A stretch of DNA of 8,866 nucleotides from Nitrospirota bacterium (lineage in GTDB: Bacteria > Nitrospirota > Nitrospiria > Nitrospirales > NS-4). Shown here piece after piece: positions 5,676-8,866 of this stretch (its first letter is position 1; each line of letters starts with the position of its first letter). Location of the stretch: contig VBOF01000225.1 in NCBI GenBank assembly GCA_005877855.1, positions 1-8,866 of the forward strand. The letters are read 5' to 3'. The notes beneath the pieces are model-generated. The model searched no databases and had not been told where the DNA came from. It was given only the letters and a program-made list of their open reading frames with translations. The position numbers and the translations under genes were made by a program.

Positions 5676-5753
5676 CGCAACGCTCTGGTCAGCTCCTTCC
5701 ACTTAGGTCTGCCGCGACTTGCCTCGTTGTTTTAGGGGGGGTGTAGAAAGAGG

Positions 5754-6427
5754 TCAGGCCGGCAGCGTCGCGGCTTTGAGGGAGCGGGTGAAGGAGGTGA
5801 GGCGGTTGGCGACGGCAGCGTGGTTGCCCTCAGCAATGATCTTGACGAGCGCGCTGCCAACGATCACCCCGTCGGCGATACGCGCGACCGCGCGGGCGTC
5901 CTCCGGCGTGGCAATCCCGAACCCCACCGCTACCGGCGTCTTAGTGTAGCGCCGGATCTCGCGCACCTTCTTCTCCACATCGGCCTTGTCGGTCAGCTTC
6001 GCGCCGGTAATCCCCGTCAGCGACACATAGTAGATGAAGCCGCGCGAGAGGCGAGCCCATCGACGCCCGCCACGACCGCATCGAGGCAGAAGGCTGCCTC
6101 CCCGTACCGGAAGATCGAGTTGTAGTAGGCCATCAGGACGAGCGGGATCTGGGTCTTCGTCCGGAGCGACCGGACCGTCGCCAGGATTTTTTTCAGCGAG
6201 GTGCCGGAACGGAGCGCCCGTTCCGCCGCCTGCTGGATGACCGGTCCGTCGGCGATGGGATCCGAGAACGGCACGCCGAGTTCGATGATATCGGCCCCGG
6301 CGTCCGCCAGTTGCTGAACGTACGCCTCTGTATCTTCCAACGTCGGATCGCCCGCCATGAGGTAGGCGATCAACGCCTTCTCGCCACGCTCCTTGATCTG
6401 TTGAAAGGCCGAGTCGATGCGGTTCAT
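5754..6427 (-). pseudogene. trpA: Tryptophan synthase alpha subunit, internally deleted and frameshifted
   Basis: TrpA splits indole-3-glycerol phosphate to indole and glyceraldehyde 3-phosphate within the alpha2beta2 complex. The N-terminal part (from ATG 6427, about 125 residues) is intact and has the catalytic Glu and Asp (IELGVPFSDP and ADGP) and the LMAYYNSIFRYG and AGVDGL segments. It then leaves the family sequence and stops at 6017. The C-terminal part (GFIYYVSLTGITGA through to SLKAATLPA, ending at 5754) is good TrpA in another frame. The two join around 6048-6053. About 43 residues normally between VDGL and GFIYYVSL, including the PDLP-type loop and two strands of the TIM barrel, are missing. 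The total coding content of about 222 residues compares with about 265 for the family. The rest shows no decay, so the lesion is recent or an assembly error. No Shine-Dalgarno is visible. It is third in the order trpF-trpB-trpA, 75 bp after trpB. Confidence 0.88.
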
Positions 6428-6437
6428 TGTCGCGAGT

Positions 6438-6500
6438 CGTTATTCGTTATTCGTTAATCGTAAATTTCTTATGCCACGTATAACGTTTAACGATTAACGT
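6438..6500. repeat. Inverted arrays of degenerate heptamer repeats between trpB and trpA
   Basis: On the plus strand four 7-bp units run head to tail: CGTTATT, CGTTATT, CGTTAAT, CGTAAAT (6438-6465). After a short spacer the reverse-complement type follows (ACGTATA, ACGTTTA, ACGATTA, ACG; about 6477-6499). CGTTAATCGT (6452-6461) pairs exactly with ACGATTAACG (6490-6499), and three more pairs form past one bulged A. The block is AT-rich in a GC-rich setting. Such 'AACGAATAACGA'-type intergenic repeats are known to me from several genomes, without a function. Confidence 0.65.
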
Positions 6501-6502
6501 CT

Positions 6503-7696
<1,194 letters not shown>

Positions 7697-7703
7697 AGAG
7701 GGC

Positions 7704-7732
7704 AGTATAGGCTACGAGGCGCGAGCAATCAA
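7704..7732 (-). promoter_or_regulatory. Promoter of trpB, predicted leaderless
   Basis: Minus strand: -35 TTGATT (7732-7727), a 17-bp spacer, and -10 TATACT (7709-7704), then seven bases (GCCCTCT) and the ATGATG start. With the usual 6-8 nt from -10 box to start site, transcription would begin at or next to the first ATG. Confidence 0.55.
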
Positions 7733-7769
7733 TCTGCCATCATAGCGACCACCATAGCGGGAGGGGGTA

Positions 7770-8387
7770 TTACCACGTCCAACTCTTGGCGTTGGCGATG
7801 AACGCCCGCACCTTCGCGTGGTCCTTCTTGCCCGGCGAAGCCTCCACTCCGCTGGTGACATCCACGGCGTACGGCCGGACTTGGCGGACAGCTTCCAGCA
7901 CATTGTCGGGAGTGAGGCCGCCGGCCAGGATGATCGGGCCCAACATCTGGGCCTCAGCGGCCAGATCCCAGTCGATCGTGACGCCCGTCCCGCCCGGCTT
8001 CCCCTCAACGAAGGCGTCCAGGACAAACCCGCTGACCTGGTATGTGGTCATGCGCTCGAGGTCCCGGCTGTCGCGGATGCGGATGGCTTTGATGACCGAG
8101 CGCCCAAGTTCGGCGCAATACTGAGGAGATTCCTCACCATGCAGTTGAGCCAGGGGAATGTTGCACTCCTCCATGATCCGACGGACGACGCTCAGGTCCT
8201 CGTTCACGAACACCCCGACCGGCACCACGAACGGCGGCAGACGGGAGATGATCTCGGCGGCCGTCTTCGGGTCCACCGCCCGCGGACTCTTGGCATAGAA
8301 CACGAACCCGACGGCGTCCGCGCCGTCCTGCACCGCGGCCATCGCATCGTCCAGATTGGTGTTCCCGCAGATCTTGACCTTCATCAT
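7770..8387 (-). CDS. trpF: Phosphoribosylanthranilate isomerase
   Basis: A 205-residue single-domain TIM-barrel enzyme that performs the Amadori rearrangement of N-(5-phosphoribosyl)anthranilate to CdRP, the third step from chorismate to tryptophan. The general base Cys is in KICG (Cys 7) and the acid Asp in VLDAF (Asp 124). Other family motifs are GFVFYAKSPR (27-36), QLHGEE (81-86), GGTG (132-135), LAGGL (154-158) and VDVTSGVE (175-182), the last three lining the phosphate site. The length is normal for the family. The start is one of two adjacent ATGs (8387 or 8384), with no Shine-Dalgarno; a strong promoter lies just upstream. It heads the group trpF-trpB-trpA on the minus strand and is divergent from the metallo-beta-lactamase-fold gene. 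No trp leader peptide with Trp codons or attenuator is visible in the 150-bp gap upstream. Confidence 0.96.
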   Translation of the reverse strand: MMKVKICGNTNLDDAMAAVQDGADAVGFVFYAKSPRAVDPKTAAEIISRLPPFVVPVGVFVNEDLSVVRRIMEECNIPLAQLHGEESPQYCAELGRSVIKAIRIRDSRDLERMTTYQVSGFVLDAFVEGKPGGTGVTIDWDLAAEAQMLGPIILAGGLTPDNVLEAVRQVRPYAVDVTSGVEASPGKKDHAKVRAFIANAKSWTW

Positions 8388-8396
8388 AGGGCCGGC

Positions 8397-8425
8397 ATTG
8401 TAGAGAAGACCGCGATCCGTTGCAA
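8397..8425 (-). promoter_or_regulatory. Promoter of trpF, predicted leaderless or nearly so
   Basis: Minus strand: -35 TTGCAA (8425-8420), a 17-bp spacer, and -10 TACAAT (8402-8397), then nine bases (GCCGGCCCT) and ATGATG. The expected start site falls 0-3 nt before the first ATG, and no ribosome site exists in between. Confidence 0.55.
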
Positions 8426-8481
8426 ACTATCTGAACGCCGTTCGGCCAAGACCTCACGGCTACGGACGCCGCAGGTGTGTC

Positions 8482-8510
8482 TTGAATGAATTGCGCGAAC
8501 CGTTTATGCT
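8482..8510 (+). promoter_or_regulatory. Candidate promoter of the metallo-beta-lactamase-fold gene
   Basis: Plus strand: -35 TTGAAT (8482-8487), a 17-bp spacer, and -10 TATGCT (8505-8510). The start codon follows 27 bp later, with GAGG (8524-8527) as a likely ribosome site. It is arranged back to back with the trpF promoter. Confidence 0.45.
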
Positions 8511-8537
8511 GAGACTTCAACATGAGGCGAACAAGCA

Positions 8538-8866
8538 ATGCAGGTTGAGTTCCTCGGCCACGCCGGGGTCATCATCACGGCCGGCAAGATGCGCGTGGCC
8601 TGCGACCCGTGGCTCCTCACGCGCGGGGCCTTTCACGCGAGCTGGTTCCAGTTCCCGTGCAACCATCACTTGTGGGAACGAGACTACCGCGATCTCACCA
8701 CCGTCGTCATCACCCACGAGCAGCAGGATCATCTCGATGTCGCGTTCCTCTCAGAGAAGATCGCGCCGGGCGTCCCCGTCATCATTCCCCACCACCCTTC
8801 CCGCTCGCTCTGGAACAAAATTCGAGCCGCGTGCGCGAATCCCATCACCGAGGTCAAACCCGGTGT
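8538..8866 (+). CDS. Metallo-beta-lactamase-fold protein, UlaG-like (3' partial)
   Basis: The first 109 residues of a gene running off the right edge. MQVEFLGHAGVII and ACDPWL are the usual opening strands of UlaG-type and CMP-NeuAc-hydroxylase-type metallo-beta-lactamase-fold proteins. The metal motif reads ITHEQQDHLD (about 58-67): compared with HxHxDH the first His (60), the Asp (64) and the last His (65) are present but the middle His is Gln 62. Between them lies AFHASWFQFPCNHHLWERDY, rich in aromatic residues and His, as in relatives acting on larger substrates. ATG 8538 is preceded by GAGG 10 nt away. The reaction cannot be told from the fragment; hydrolase activity should not be assumed given the changed metal ligand. 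It is divergent from trpF. Confidence 0.8.
   Translation, partial: MQVEFLGHAGVIITAGKMRVACDPWLLTRGAFHASWFQFPCNHHLWERDYRDLTTVVITHEQQDHLDVAFLSEKIAPGVPVIIPHHPSRSLWNKIRAACANPITEVKPG

Noticed and set aside
6017..6427. The 136-codon frame as a complete short TrpA-like protein
   Set aside because: It matches TrpA only to about residue 125, and the next frame continues TrpA to its normal C-terminus, so this is one broken gene.
7818..8489. Plus-strand open frame of 223 codons across trpF
   Set aside because: Antisense shadow of trpF; no recognisable domain.
8388..8537. A trp attenuator or leader peptide upstream of trpF
   Set aside because: The promoter lies within 40 bp of the start codon, and no Trp-rich short frame or alternative hairpins follow it.

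Overview
The window looks like a chromosomal stretch of a GC-rich, diderm (Gram-negative-type) bacterium. A LolD/MacB-type ABC ATPase opens it, tryptophan biosynthesis genes and a metallo-beta-lactamase-fold protein close it, and a visibly AT-richer block of accessory genes lies between them (about 811-4700). The mix of a Crp/Fnr regulator with a degenerate nucleotide pocket, small winged-helix and zinc-ribbon proteins, and intergenic heptamer repeats reminds me of Nitrospirota. That is an impression, not a demonstrated assignment.

Left edge (1-655, plus strand): the C-terminal 119 residues of a LolD/MacB-type ATPase, followed by a 90-residue protein that resembles the N-terminal part of a DGQHR-type domain and may be truncated.

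Accessory block (811-3613, minus strand): a compact operon behind a recognisable sigma70-type promoter (TTGACT-N15-TATAGA). Reading down the operon it holds a possible 69-residue exported leader protein, two tandem paralogous membrane-anchored proteins each built of five about 23-residue beta-type repeats, and a 480-residue membrane-anchored TPM-domain protein with C-terminal TPR-like helices. The joins are ATGA, TGATG and a 15-bp gap, so the genes are probably co-translated. The function of the set is unknown. A cell-envelope complex is the best inference.

Middle (3720-4961): a palindromic, tandemly repeated REP-like segment (GGGGACAGTCACC type) directly abuts a 39-bp stretch that reads like the 3' end of trpA. 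Next come a possible 32-residue ORF, a small winged-helix-like protein, a CxxC/CxxC zinc-ribbon protein with its own promoter, and a leader with two hairpins ahead of a Crp/Fnr-family regulator gene (4962-5675).

Right part (5754-8387, minus strand): trpF, trpB and a broken trpA. trpF and trpB are intact with their catalytic residues. Each has a good sigma70-like promoter whose -10 box lies only 7-9 nt before an ATGATG start, and neither has a Shine-Dalgarno sequence, so both look like leaderless transcripts. trpA carries an internal deletion of about 130 nt (about 43 residues) plus a frame change, and should not give a working alpha subunit unless the lesion is an assembly error. A pair of inverted heptamer-repeat arrays (CGTTATT type) separates trpB from trpA. 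Divergent from trpF is a partial metallo-beta-lactamase-fold protein in which the second His of the HxHxDH metal motif is Gln.
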